In this document: in pieces, positions 54,575 to 62,665 of the stretch
Position numbering within the stretch: the first letter of the stretch is position 1
How the letters are laid out: every line of letters starts with the position of its first letter
NCBI GenBank assembly: GCA_902574035.1
Contig: CACGMC010000002.1
Coordinates: 1-64,000 of the forward strand
Direction: 5' to 3'
DNA: 64,000 bases
Source of the DNA: an uncultured Pelagibacteraceae bacterium
GTDB taxonomy: Bacteria > Pseudomonadota > Alphaproteobacteria > Pelagibacterales > Pelagibacteraceae
Notes under the pieces: generated by a model
Seen by the model: the letters and a program-made list of their open reading frames with translations, nothing else
Database searches by the model: none
Told to the model about the DNA's origin: nothing
Position numbers and translations under genes: made by a program

Positions 54575-55068
54575 TGAAGAGCACAGCAATTTACCCAGGA
54601 ACATTTGACCCTTTAACTTATGGTCATATTGACTTAATAAAAAAATCACTTAAAATTTTTGATAGAGTTGTAGTTGCGGCTGCAGAAAATATAAATAAAG
54701 ACTATCTCTTCTCTATAGACGAAAGAGTTCAAATCATCAAAGACTCATTATTTAAAGATTTAAGATTAAACAAAAAAAAAATTTTAGTAATTCCGTTTAA
54801 TACTCTTACTATAAAACTTTGCAATCAATACAAAGCAAGTGTTATAATTAGAGGACTTAGGGCTGTATCAGATTTTGAATACGAGTTTCAATTAGCTGGA
54901 ATGAATAAAAAATTAAATGAAAAAATTGAGACAATATTCATGATGTCAGATGTTGAAAATCAGATAATCTCATCTAAACTAGTAAAAGAAATCGCTAAAT
55001 TAGATGGAAAAATTGATAAATTTTTAACTAAATCTATAGTAAAAAAACTTAAAGATAAACTAGAATGA
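54574..55068 (+). CDS. coaD: Phosphopantetheine adenylyltransferase
   Basis: CoaD adenylates 4'-phosphopantetheine in coenzyme A synthesis. The 164-aa protein has YPGTFDPLTYGHIDLIKKSLKIFDRVVVAAAEN with the (T/H)xGH site, IIRGLRAVSDFEYEFQLAGMNKKL near residue 90, and ISSKLVKEIAKLDGKIDKFL near 130. Length is standard. It overlaps gyrA by one base and the cyclophilin by 4 bp. Confidence 0.95.
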   Translation: MKSTAIYPGTFDPLTYGHIDLIKKSLKIFDRVVVAAAENINKDYLFSIDERVQIIKDSLFKDLRLNKKKILVIPFNTLTIKLCNQYKASVIIRGLRAVSDFEYEFQLAGMNKKLNEKIETIFMMSDVENQIISSKLVKEIAKLDGKIDKFLTKSIVKKLKDKLE

Positions 55069-55616
55069 AAAAGAAATATTTTTTTATATTAATTTTTTTT
55101 TTAATTTTTAATAAACTATACTCGGAGGATATTATGATAATGAAACTAAAAGATGGTGATGTAGAATTGGAACTGTATTCAGATATAGCTCCAAACCATG
55201 TTGAAAGATTTAAGACTCTAGCCGAAAAAGGGCTTTATGATGGAGTTGTATTTCACAGGGTGATAGACGGTTTTATGGCACAAAGTGGTGATGTAAAATT
55301 TGGAAACTCTAATTCTAAAAATTTTAATTTATCTTTAGCCGGTACCGGAGGTTCTGATATGCCAGATCTACAATCTGAATTTTCAGATATTCCACATGAT
55401 AGAGGTATTTTATCTGCAGCAAGGTCTGCAAATCCAAATAGTGCAAATAGTCAATTTTTTATTTGTTTTCAACCAGCCCCACATTTAGACAGACAGTACA
55501 CGGTGTTTGGAAAAGTAATAAAAGGGATGGAATTTATAGATAAAATTAAAAAAGGGGAAGGTCCAAATGGCTCAGTAAAGAGCCCTGACAAAATCATAAG
55601 TTTAAAGTTAAAATAA
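55065..55616 (+). CDS. Peptidyl-prolyl cis-trans isomerase (cyclophilin type, exported)
   Basis: The 183-aa protein has a signal peptide (KKKYFFILIFFLIFNKLYSE) and a complete small cyclophilin domain: FKTLAEKGLYDGVVFHRVIDGFMAQSGD with the catalytic Arg in FHRV, SAARSANPNSANSQFFICFQPAPHLDRQYTVFGKVIKGMEFIDKI. It is therefore predicted to assist folding in the periplasm. It overlaps coaD by 4 bp and is followed 6 bp later by the tgt start. Homologues are often called PpiA or PpiB; the export signal favours a periplasmic one. Confidence 0.93.
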   Translation: MKKKYFFILIFFLIFNKLYSEDIMIMKLKDGDVELELYSDIAPNHVERFKTLAEKGLYDGVVFHRVIDGFMAQSGDVKFGNSNSKNFNLSLAGTGGSDMPDLQSEFSDIPHDRGILSAARSANPNSANSQFFICFQPAPHLDRQYTVFGKVIKGMEFIDKIKKGEGPNGSVKSPDKIISLKLK

Positions 55617-55622
55617 CTTTTG

Positions 55623-56738
55623 ATGAAAAAAAATGACTTTTCTTTTTATTTAATTTCAAAATTTAAAAAAGCTAGGTTAGGAAAAATAAGGACACCAAGA
55701 GGAAATATAGACACACCAGCATTTATGCCTGTTGGAACATTAGGTACTGTTAAAGGATTGTTTGTTGAGGATTTAAAAGATACAGGCTCTCAGATTATAT
55801 TAGGAAACACTTATCATCTAATGCTAAGACCGGGATCAAATATTTTAGATAATTTTAGTGGTTTACATAATTTTATGAATTGGAAAAAACCTATCCTAAC
55901 CGACTCTGGAGGTTTTCAAATAATGTCATTATCAAAATTAAATAATATTGATAAAGATATTGGCGCAACCTTTAGATCTCATCTTGATGGAAAAAAAATA
56001 ATTTTAAGTCCGGAAAAAAGCATTAAAATACAAAAATCAATTAATTCAGATATCTTGATGGTATTGGACGAATGTCCAAAATTGACTGAAGATAGAGATA
56101 AATTAAAAAAAGCAATAGATATTTCTACAAACTGGGCTAAAAGATCAAAAGTAGAATTTGGTAATAATAAGAAAAAAGCATTATTTGGTATTGTTCAGGG
56201 TGGTTTATATAAAGATTTAAGAATAGAAAGTTTACATAGATTAATCGATATAAATTTTGATGGATATGCAATTGGTGGGCTGGCAGTTGGTGAAACTCAA
56301 AATGAAATGTTTGAGACCGTTAAACATATTGCATCTTTAATGCCAGAAAATAAGCCAAGGTATTTAATGGGTGTTGGAACACCTTCTGATATATTAGGTG
56401 CAGTAAATGAAGGTGTAGACATGTTTGATTGTGTCATGCCTACTAGATCAGGTAGAACCGGATTAGCATTTACTTGGCAAGGTAAAATAAATCTTAAAAA
56501 TTCTATTTATAAAAACGATAAGTCTCCACTGGATGAAAATTGTACGCTTAGAAATTTAAATAAGTACTCAAAAAGTTATTTGAATCATTTAATAAAAACT
56601 AACGAATTATTAGCCTCTATGTTAATTTCGCTTCATAATGTTTATTTTTATCAAGAATTTATGCGTGAAATTAGAAAAAGTATTAAGAGTCGCACTTTCA
56701 CTAAATTTTATAACAAATATATTAAACTTTTTAATTAA
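55623..56738 (+). CDS. tgt: Queuine tRNA-ribosyltransferase
   Basis: Tgt inserts preQ1 into tRNA anticodons. The track starts at a TTG (55620); the following ATG gives 371 aa. Active-site regions are NTYHLMLRPG, LTDSGGFQIMSL with the general-base Asp, GIVQGGLYKDLR, AIGGLAVGE, and FDCVMPTRSGRTG with the nucleophile Asp. The usual zinc site C-x-C-x2-C is broken: the equivalent segment reads ENCTLRNLNKYSKSYLNHL, with only the first Cys, although the distal His in SLHNVYFY is kept. The rest of the enzyme looks intact, so activity is likely but the zinc site is not canonical. Confidence 0.93.
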   Translation: MKKNDFSFYLISKFKKARLGKIRTPRGNIDTPAFMPVGTLGTVKGLFVEDLKDTGSQIILGNTYHLMLRPGSNILDNFSGLHNFMNWKKPILTDSGGFQIMSLSKLNNIDKDIGATFRSHLDGKKIILSPEKSIKIQKSINSDILMVLDECPKLTEDRDKLKKAIDISTNWAKRSKVEFGNNKKKALFGIVQGGLYKDLRIESLHRLIDINFDGYAIGGLAVGETQNEMFETVKHIASLMPENKPRYLMGVGTPSDILGAVNEGVDMFDCVMPTRSGRTGLAFTWQGKINLKNSIYKNDKSPLDENCTLRNLNKYSKSYLNHLIKTNELLASMLISLHNVYFYQEFMREIRKSIKSRTFTKFYNKYIKLFN

Positions 56739-56786
56739 TAAATTTCATTGAATTTTAAAGGATTTATATGTAAAAGAAATTTCTTT

Positions 56787-56862
56787 GGGCCCTTAGCTCA
56801 GTTGGTAGAGCACCTCCCTTTTAAGGAGGGTGTCGATGGTTCGAGTCCATCAGGGCTCACCA
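56787..56862 (+). tRNA. tRNA-Lys (UUU)
   Basis: The cloverleaf is complete: acceptor GGGCCCT/AGGGCTC with one G-T pair, D-arm GCTC/GAGC, anticodon stem CCTCC/GGAGG with loop CTTTTAA giving anticodon TTT, T-arm GATGG-TTCGAGT-CCATC, and encoded CCA. It lies 48 bp after tgt. Confidence 0.97.
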
Positions 56863-56870
56863 AATCAGCG

Positions 56871-57716
56871 TCAAGTTGATATTGGTGGATATTTTATAAT
56901 GACTTCTCTGATCCAGTTTTCTAAATTTTCTATCCTTTTTTGACTAGAGGGATGAGTGCTTAAAAATACGGGTGGTTCCTTGCCTTTATTTTTTGCAGCC
57001 ATTCTTTCCCACAATTTGACTGACTCTCTAATGTCATATCCAGATAAAGATGAAAAAATTAATCCTAAATAGTCAGCTTCAGTTTCTTGCTTTCTTCCAA
57101 AAGGGTTCATTATACCTAATTGGAAAATATCTAAGCCAGTATTTTGACCAACTGTATTACGTGTTCTATTTATCGCTCCCCCTAAAAAAACATCTGCAAC
57201 TTGTGTTCCAATATTAATTGTCATTGCTTGACTTGCTCTTTCAACTGAATGTCTAGCAACAGCGTGAGCTATTTCATGACCCATTACAATAGAGAGAGCA
57301 TCAGTGTTTTTTGTTACATTTAGCAATCCGGTGTAAACTGCAATTTTTCCACCAGGCATACACCAGGCATTCACAACTTTATCGTTATCTACTAGAACAT
57401 AATCCCAACCAAAAGTAGCGGTGGGATCTTTTTTACCTTGATTTTTAAAAAAAGCAGTAACAGACTTTTCTATTCGTCTGCCAATTTCCTTTATTTCTTT
57501 CAGCTGACTACCTTTTGTAATTAATTTTGCTTTATTTTTAAATTGAGAATACGCTTGTGCAGCTTGTCGATTAATAGTTGTTTCAGGTATGAGACTTAGT
57601 TGTTTACGTTCAGTTATAGGAACAGTTGCACATGAAGGCATTAATAAAGAGCAACACCCACATCCAAATAAGCCAAGAAATTTTCTTCTATTTATGATAT
57701 ATTTCATCAGATTCAT
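56871..57716 (-). CDS. M48-family metallopeptidase with Tat-lipoprotein-like signal
   Basis: This predicted periplasmic zinc protease has the HEIAHAVARHSVE site (HExxH, His147) and a downstream ETEADYLGL with the third zinc ligand Glu. The 281-aa length matches small BepA/LoiP-type M48 proteins. The N-terminus has a twin-arginine motif NRRKFLGLFG followed by a hydrophobic stretch and a lipobox-like LMPSC (Cys29), so it may be exported by TatABC as a lipoprotein. An alternative start is Met5. Such proteases usually handle misfolded outer-membrane proteins; that role is inferred. It stands alone between tRNA-Lys and DUF502. Confidence 0.88.
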   Translation of the reverse strand: MNLMKYIINRRKFLGLFGCGCCSLLMPSCATVPITERKQLSLIPETTINRQAAQAYSQFKNKAKLITKGSQLKEIKEIGRRIEKSVTAFFKNQGKKDPTATFGWDYVLVDNDKVVNAWCMPGGKIAVYTGLLNVTKNTDALSIVMGHEIAHAVARHSVERASQAMTINIGTQVADVFLGGAINRTRNTVGQNTGLDIFQLGIMNPFGRKQETEADYLGLIFSSLSGYDIRESVKLWERMAAKNKGKEPPVFLSTHPSSQKRIENLENWIREVIIKYPPIST

Positions 57717-57791
57717 GATTTTAAATAATAAATTACTAATTGCAATTTTTATATTAATAATAATTTTTATAATATACTCAAGCTATAACTA

Positions 57792-58406
57792 ATGTCAGAA
57801 ACACGAAAAAAAAGGTCAATTTTGTCTAGATTAAGAAACTATTTCTTTGCTGGTGCAGTAGTTCTTATACCAATAGGAATAACGCTTTACTTATCTTTAT
57901 TTATAATAAAAGTATCTACGAAAATACTTCCTAAAGAATTAAATCCAAATAGTTATTTACCTTTTGAAATACCAGGTGTTGAAATTATAATTGCGGTATT
58001 TTTAATAACTTTTATTGGATGGCTATCCTTATCCTTTTTAGGAAAAAAAATTATTGAGTTAATTAATAGAATTTTAAAAAGAATACCCATTTTAAGAACA
58101 ATCTATTCTGCAATAAATCAAATGACCGAAAGTTTGACTAAGAGTGACAATAAACAAAAAAGTGTTGTTTTGCTTGAATACCCAAAGAAAGATGTATGGG
58201 CAGTGGGTTTTGCAACTAAGGAAAATAAGGGTATTATAAATGATAAAATTGGAAATGAACTTGTAAATGTTTTCGTTCCCACAACTCCTAACCCAACAAG
58301 TGGTTTCTTATTAATGGTGCCTAAAAAAAATCTTATATTTTTAGATATTAGTTTTGAACAAGCATCAAAATTTATTGTATCAGCAGGCACCTCTGATATC
58401 GATTAA
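57792..58406 (+). CDS. DUF502 family membrane protein
   Basis: The 204-aa protein has two N-terminal membrane helices (NYFFAGAVVLIPIGITLYLSLFII and VEIIIAVFLITFIGWLSLSFLG) and a conserved cytoplasmic part: RIPILRTIYSAINQMTESL, SVVLLEYPKKDVWAVGFATKE and VFVPTTPNPTSGFLLMVPK. These stretches identify the DUF502 family. Its function is unknown. It lies between an M48 protease and recG, overlapping recG by 4 bp in a convergent arrangement. Confidence 0.88.
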   Translation: MSETRKKRSILSRLRNYFFAGAVVLIPIGITLYLSLFIIKVSTKILPKELNPNSYLPFEIPGVEIIIAVFLITFIGWLSLSFLGKKIIELINRILKRIPILRTIYSAINQMTESLTKSDNKQKSVVLLEYPKKDVWAVGFATKENKGIINDKIGNELVNVFVPTTPNPTSGFLLMVPKKNLIFLDISFEQASKFIVSAGTSDID

Positions 58407-60460
58407 TCATTTTTTGTGTATATAATTTCCGCTCTATCATGTAACTTAACTAAGAAATCAAACTTGTCTATGTTTTCATTTTCTATTTTTTTTATGTAAT
58501 TTTCAGCATAATCGAAAAGATCACCATGTTTTACTGGATCTGCAATTTTAAAAAATTTTTCACCGCTTTGTTGATAACCAATTATATCCCCAAAACCTCT
58601 CATTTTCATATCTTCTTCCGCAATAAAAAATCCATCACTTGATTTTTTTAAAATTTTAATTCTTTGAATGCTGTTTTTTGATAAATTGTCTTTGAATAAT
58701 AGTACGCATTTTCCTTGTTTGTGTCCTCTACCAACTCTTCCACGCAACTGATGTAATTGAGCTAAACCAAACTTATTTGCATTTTCAATAATTATTAAAT
58801 TAGCATCTGGAAAATCAATTCCAACTTCTATTACAGTTGTAGAAACTAATAATTTTGTTTTTTTTTGTAAAAACTTTTCTAATACTAAATCTTTTTCATT
58901 TTGTTTTAATTCACCATGTAAAATACTTGTTTCATTGGGAAATTTTTTTTTCAACCATTCAAATCTCATTTTTACTGATGAATAATCTAAAATTTGCGAG
59001 TCTTGAATCAAAGGGCATACCCAAAAAACTTGATTATTTTCAGAAAAATTTTTTTTTATTATTTTGATTAAGTCGTTAATTTTTTTTTCTGGTTTAGAAT
59101 AAGTTAATATAGGAAGTCTGTTTTTAGGTTTCTCAGTTAATCTTGAAACATCCATATCTCCATAAATTGTAAGCATCATTGTTCTAGGTATTGGAGTGGC
59201 CGACATTAATAAAACATCACAATTTTTTCCACCTTTTTCGGCAAATGACATTCTTTGTTTTACACCGAACTTATGTTGTTCATCAATTACGATATATCCA
59301 AGGTTTTTAAAATCAATTTTTTTTTGAAATAGAGCATGAGTTCCGATTAATAGATCGATTTTACCATTTTTTAAATCCTCAAGTATTTTTTTTCTTATTT
59401 TTGTTTCTGTTTTTCCAGTTAAAAGCTCTATCTTTATTTTTGTTCTATCAAACATTTTTTTGGCTAAGTTGTAATGTTGTTTTGCTAGTATAGCTGTTGG
59501 TGCCATCAAAGCTGATTGACAACCAAATTCTAATACATTTGCTACCGTCATAAATGAAACAATAGTCTTTCCAGATCCTACGTCTCCCTGAAGTAAGCGA
59601 AACATTTTTTTATTTGATCTCAAATCTTCGTTAATTTCATATATTATTTTTTCTTGATTTTTTGTTAATTTAAATTCTAGATTATTGAGTATTTTTTTAC
59701 CTAAAGAGTTATTAAATAACTTATTTTCTTTTTTTGAGTCTTTAAACTTTCTTCTATTTTTTGAAAGCACTATTAAATTTGATAAAATTTCATCTAAAGC
59801 CAATCTTCTTACATATTTATTGCCAACATTATCTTTATTTTCAAAATTATGAATTTTTAAAAGGGACTCATTCCAAGATTTAAATCCAAACTTTTCCAAT
59901 ATTTCTTTATCATACCACTCATCTAATTTTGGTAAGTTATTAATAACTTTTTCAATAATTTTTCTATAAGATTTTTCATTTATTCCCTCGGTTAAAGAAT
60001 ATTTTGGTATATTTTTTTTTATGTAATCTATTTTATCTAAAGAAGTTATATAACTTGGATTTGTTATTTGATATTTTGATTTATAAAAATTAATTTTTCC
60101 ACTAATTATGACCCATTTATTTAAAGGTAAGACAGCCCTAATATAGCCCTCTCTACTATTAAAGAAAACAATATCTATTTTGCCAAATTCATCTTGACAT
60201 ATAACTTTGTTTGGTAAATTTCTAACTCTTGGAAAATTATATTTTATGACCTTAACTTTGATAGTTTGTATTTTTCCTGCTTCTAATTTGTCAAGAGTGG
60301 TCATATTTGATCTATCTGTCGATGAATATGGAAAATGCCACAATAAATCGTTAATTTTTTCAATTCTTTTATTTTTTAAATACTTACTGAGTTTTGGACC
60401 TACACCTTTTAAAAAAGAAATATTCTTAAAAAGATCATCTTTATTTTTAAAAATAGTCAT
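58403..60460 (-). CDS. recG: ATP-dependent DNA helicase RecG
   Basis: RecG remodels stalled forks and branched DNA. The track starts at 60478; the internal ATG at 60460 (MTIFKNKDDLFKNISFLKGVGPKL) is more usual and leaves room for a promoter before divergent sdhE. With this start the protein is 685 aa. The N-terminal wedge/OB region precedes helicase motifs: RLLQGDVGSGKTIVSFM (Walker A), VIDEQHKFGVKQR (motif II, DEQH), MSATPIPRTMMLT, and the motif V-VI region ATTVIEVGIDFPDANLIII and QLHQLRGRVGRG. Convergent with DUF502. Confidence 0.95.
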   Translation of the reverse strand: MTIFKNKDDLFKNISFLKGVGPKLSKYLKNKRIEKINDLLWHFPYSSTDRSNMTTLDKLEAGKIQTIKVKVIKYNFPRVRNLPNKVICQDEFGKIDIVFFNSREGYIRAVLPLNKWVIISGKINFYKSKYQITNPSYITSLDKIDYIKKNIPKYSLTEGINEKSYRKIIEKVINNLPKLDEWYDKEILEKFGFKSWNESLLKIHNFENKDNVGNKYVRRLALDEILSNLIVLSKNRRKFKDSKKENKLFNNSLGKKILNNLEFKLTKNQEKIIYEINEDLRSNKKMFRLLQGDVGSGKTIVSFMTVANVLEFGCQSALMAPTAILAKQHYNLAKKMFDRTKIKIELLTGKTETKIRKKILEDLKNGKIDLLIGTHALFQKKIDFKNLGYIVIDEQHKFGVKQRMSFAEKGGKNCDVLLMSATPIPRTMMLTIYGDMDVSRLTEKPKNRLPILTYSKPEKKINDLIKIIKKNFSENNQVFWVCPLIQDSQILDYSSVKMRFEWLKKKFPNETSILHGELKQNEKDLVLEKFLQKKTKLLVSTTVIEVGIDFPDANLIIIENANKFGLAQLHQLRGRVGRGHKQGKCVLLFKDNLSKNSIQRIKILKKSSDGFFIAEEDMKMRGFGDIIGYQQSGEKFFKIADPVKHGDLFDYAENYIKKIENENIDKFDFLVKLHDRAEIIYTKND

Positions 60461-60485
60461 AGTTAATATATAATACATTAATTAA

Positions 60486-60740
60486 ATGATTGAATTAGAA
60501 ACTTTAAAAAAAAAAATAATTTATAGAGCAAATTATCGCGGTACCAAGGAGATGGACATACTGCTTAGTAAATTTGTTGATAATTATATTAACAAACTTT
60601 CCAAAGAAGAACTCGAGGATCTGTTTGACTTCTTAAACATGGAAGATGAGACTATATATAATTTTTACCAAACTAAAAAAATAAATAATAAAATTAAAAA
60701 AAATAAAATAGCAGAAATTTTCAGCAAATTTAAAATATAA
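60486..60740 (+). CDS. sdhE: Succinate dehydrogenase assembly factor SdhE (DUF339)
   Basis: SdhE promotes covalent FAD attachment to the succinate dehydrogenase flavoprotein. The 84-aa protein has the hallmark RANYRGTKEMDILLSKFV (RGxxE) near residues 14-30, and the rest is a helical bundle-type sequence with a basic C-terminus. Divergent placement next to recG is common in alphaproteobacteria. Its stop is directly followed by a tRNA-Ser on the opposite strand. Confidence 0.92.
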   Translation: MIELETLKKKIIYRANYRGTKEMDILLSKFVDNYINKLSKEELEDLFDFLNMEDETIYNFYQTKKINNKIKKNKIAEIFSKFKI

Positions 60741-60830
60741 TGGCGGAGAGGGTGGGATTCGAACCCACGAACGAGTTGCCCCGTTGCTGGTTTTCAAGAC
60801 CAGTGCTTTCAACCGCTCAGCCACCTCTCC
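60741..60830 (-). tRNA. tRNA-Ser (UGA)
   Basis: On the minus strand the 90-nt class II tRNA has acceptor GGAGAGG/CCTCTCC, D-arm GCTGAGC, anticodon stem CTGGT/ACCAG with loop CTTGAAA giving anticodon TGA, an extended variable arm (CAACGGGGCAACTCGTT), T-arm GTGGG-TTCGAAT-CCCAC, and encoded CCA. The 91 bp between it and the transglycosylase gene contain no gene I can see. Confidence 0.96.
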
Positions 60831-60921
60831 ATATTGAGAAACGTAACAAACTAATACTATTATTAAGAAAAAATAACAATAATCTTATTTATTTTGGAAT
60901 ACTGGTTTAAATAAATATTTT

Positions 60922-61941
60922 ATGATAACTAACAAAATGGCTAAATTCTTAATTAAAATAATTTTTTTATTTAACTTTTTACTATTATCAAACCAAATTT
61001 ATGCTTCGGAACATAACTTTGAAACTTGGTTAGATAGCTTTAAAAAAGTTGCTATAAGCGAAGGTGTTTCAGAAAATACTGTAAATGACGTTCTAAAAAA
61101 TATTAAATTTCTTCCTAAGGTTATTGAATATGATAGATATCAACCAGAATTTTATGAGGACACTCATACCTATATAAATAAAAGGGCAAATAATAAAAAA
61201 GTTAAAAAAGGTTTGATATTATACTCAAAAGAAAAAAAACTTATTAACAAAATTGAAAGTGTTTTTTTGGTAGAAAAAGAATTACTTTTAGCTTTAATGG
61301 GTATTGAAACCAATTTTGGAAAGTACCTAGGAAAAATGGATATTTTATCTTCATTAGCTACTTTAAGTTTTGATAAAAGAAGGAGTGCTTTTTTTACCAA
61401 TGAATTATTAACTTTGTTAAAACTAATTGATAATGAAATAATTGATAAAAGTATTTTGTTTGGATCGTGGGCGGGTGCTTTTGGAAATTTTCAATTTATG
61501 CCATCAACAATTAAAAGCTATGCAATAGATTATAATAATAATTCTAATATTGAATTAAAAAAAATTGATGACTCATTCGCCTCAGCAGCAAATTATATTA
61601 ATAAAATTGGTTGGCAAACTAATGCACCATGTTTTGTTAAAGTTGAACTTAAAGAAAAAGTTCCAATAAAATATTTAAATACCTCAGCTAGAAAATTAAA
61701 AAATAAAAAAAAAGTTAGATATTTTAAAAAATATTTAAAAACACCTGAAAGTTACTCGACCTATGACAATATGTTAGCAGCGATAATTACTCCAGATAAA
61801 GATATTATACCAGGATCAAATACTTTAAAACCTGCATACTTGGTTTTTAATAATTATGAATTAATTTTAAAATGGAATAGATCATTGAGATTTGCTTTAG
61901 CTGTTTGCACACTTAAGGATAAATTTAAAAATGAAATTTAA
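60922..61941 (+). CDS. mltB: Lytic murein transglycosylase (MltB family)
   Basis: This exported enzyme cleaves peptidoglycan glycan strands with anhydro-muropeptide formation. The 339-aa protein has a signal peptide (LIKIIFLFNFLLLSNQIYASE) and the MltB-type core FETWLDSFKKVAISEGVSENTVNDVL, LLLALMGIETNFGKYLGKMDILSSLATLSFDKRR with the catalytic Glu in IETNFG, and FGSWAGAFGNFQFMPSTIKSYAIDYN. The second Met (position 6) is an alternative start. It overlaps the SPOR/RlpA-like gene by 11 bp. The order mltB-rlpA-dac-tmk is conserved in many alphaproteobacteria. Confidence 0.93.
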   Translation: MITNKMAKFLIKIIFLFNFLLLSNQIYASEHNFETWLDSFKKVAISEGVSENTVNDVLKNIKFLPKVIEYDRYQPEFYEDTHTYINKRANNKKVKKGLILYSKEKKLINKIESVFLVEKELLLALMGIETNFGKYLGKMDILSSLATLSFDKRRSAFFTNELLTLLKLIDNEIIDKSILFGSWAGAFGNFQFMPSTIKSYAIDYNNNSNIELKKIDDSFASAANYINKIGWQTNAPCFVKVELKEKVPIKYLNTSARKLKNKKKVRYFKKYLKTPESYSTYDNMLAAIITPDKDIIPGSNTLKPAYLVFNNYELILKWNRSLRFALAVCTLKDKFKNEI

Positions 61942-62665
61942 ATTCATAATAATTTTTTTATTTTTATTTTCATGTAAATCTATAAATGTTAATAAATATG
62001 AGAAACCAGCATTTAATTCAAAAGGATTTGCCTATATTTACTCTATAAAAGATTATGAAAATAAGATTATAAAAAGAAAAATAAACTCTTATGAACCCAT
62101 TGTGGTTCATAAAAAATTAAGTAGAGGAACTCTTTTAAAAATTACAAATCCTAATAATGGAAAAAATATCATTTTAAAAAATTCTTTTAAATTAGACTAT
62201 CCTGATTTTTACAAAATATTAATAACGAAATCTATCTCAAATCAATTAGGACTAAATGAAGATTTTCCGTATGTAGATATTGAAGAAGTAAAAAAAAACA
62301 AATCATTTGTTGCTCAAAAGGCAGAAACACATGATGAAGAAAAACAATTGCAAGTCAAAGCACCTGTAGAGAAAGTAAAAATCAGTAACATAGGAAAAAC
62401 AGTTATTAAAAAACAAAATAAAGAACAAAGGTTTGTTATAATATTGGGTAATCTTTATTCACTTGAATCGGCTAATCTTTTAAAAAAAAGGGTCAAATCT
62501 GAGTCTCAATTACTAAGAAATAAGAAAATTTCTATTATTAAAAAGAATAAACACAATTTTGAGGTTTTTTTAGGCCCATATAAGACTATAAAAATGATTA
62601 AAAATGATTACATTGCATTAAGACAAATAAATTTCGACGAGGTTGATGTAAAACTTTATGATTAA
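61931..62665 (+). CDS. RlpA-like lipoprotein with SPOR domain (degenerate DPBB)
   Basis: The 244-aa protein has a lipoprotein signal (IIIFLFLFSCKS, lipobox-like LFSC near residue 15), a region comparable to RlpA's double-psi beta-barrel, and a C-terminal SPOR domain (RFVIILGNLYSLESANLLKKRVKSE...FEVFLGPYKTIKMI). In RlpA enzymes the DPBB carries conserved HKTLPLGT and NDRGP motifs; here they read HKKLSRGTLLKITN and LKNSFKLD, so the catalytic Asp of NDRGP is lost and the GxASWYG start is replaced by KGFAYIYS. It probably binds septal glycans through SPOR without transglycosylase activity. Position between mltB and dac supports the RlpA identification. Confidence 0.75.
   Translation: MKFKFIIIFLFLFSCKSINVNKYEKPAFNSKGFAYIYSIKDYENKIIKRKINSYEPIVVHKKLSRGTLLKITNPNNGKNIILKNSFKLDYPDFYKILITKSISNQLGLNEDFPYVDIEEVKKNKSFVAQKAETHDEEKQLQVKAPVEKVKISNIGKTVIKKQNKEQRFVIILGNLYSLESANLLKKRVKSESQLLRNKKISIIKKNKHNFEVFLGPYKTIKMIKNDYIALRQINFDEVDVKLYD

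Noticed and set aside
57715-57792. 25-aa hydrophobic ORF (MILNNKLLIAIFILIIIFIIYSSYN) ending in a TAATG overlap with the DUF502 gene
   Set aside because: Its ATG overlaps the M48 protease ATG on the other strand, leaving no room for separate promoters unless the protease uses its inner start, and there is no ribosome site. It is probably leader sequence.
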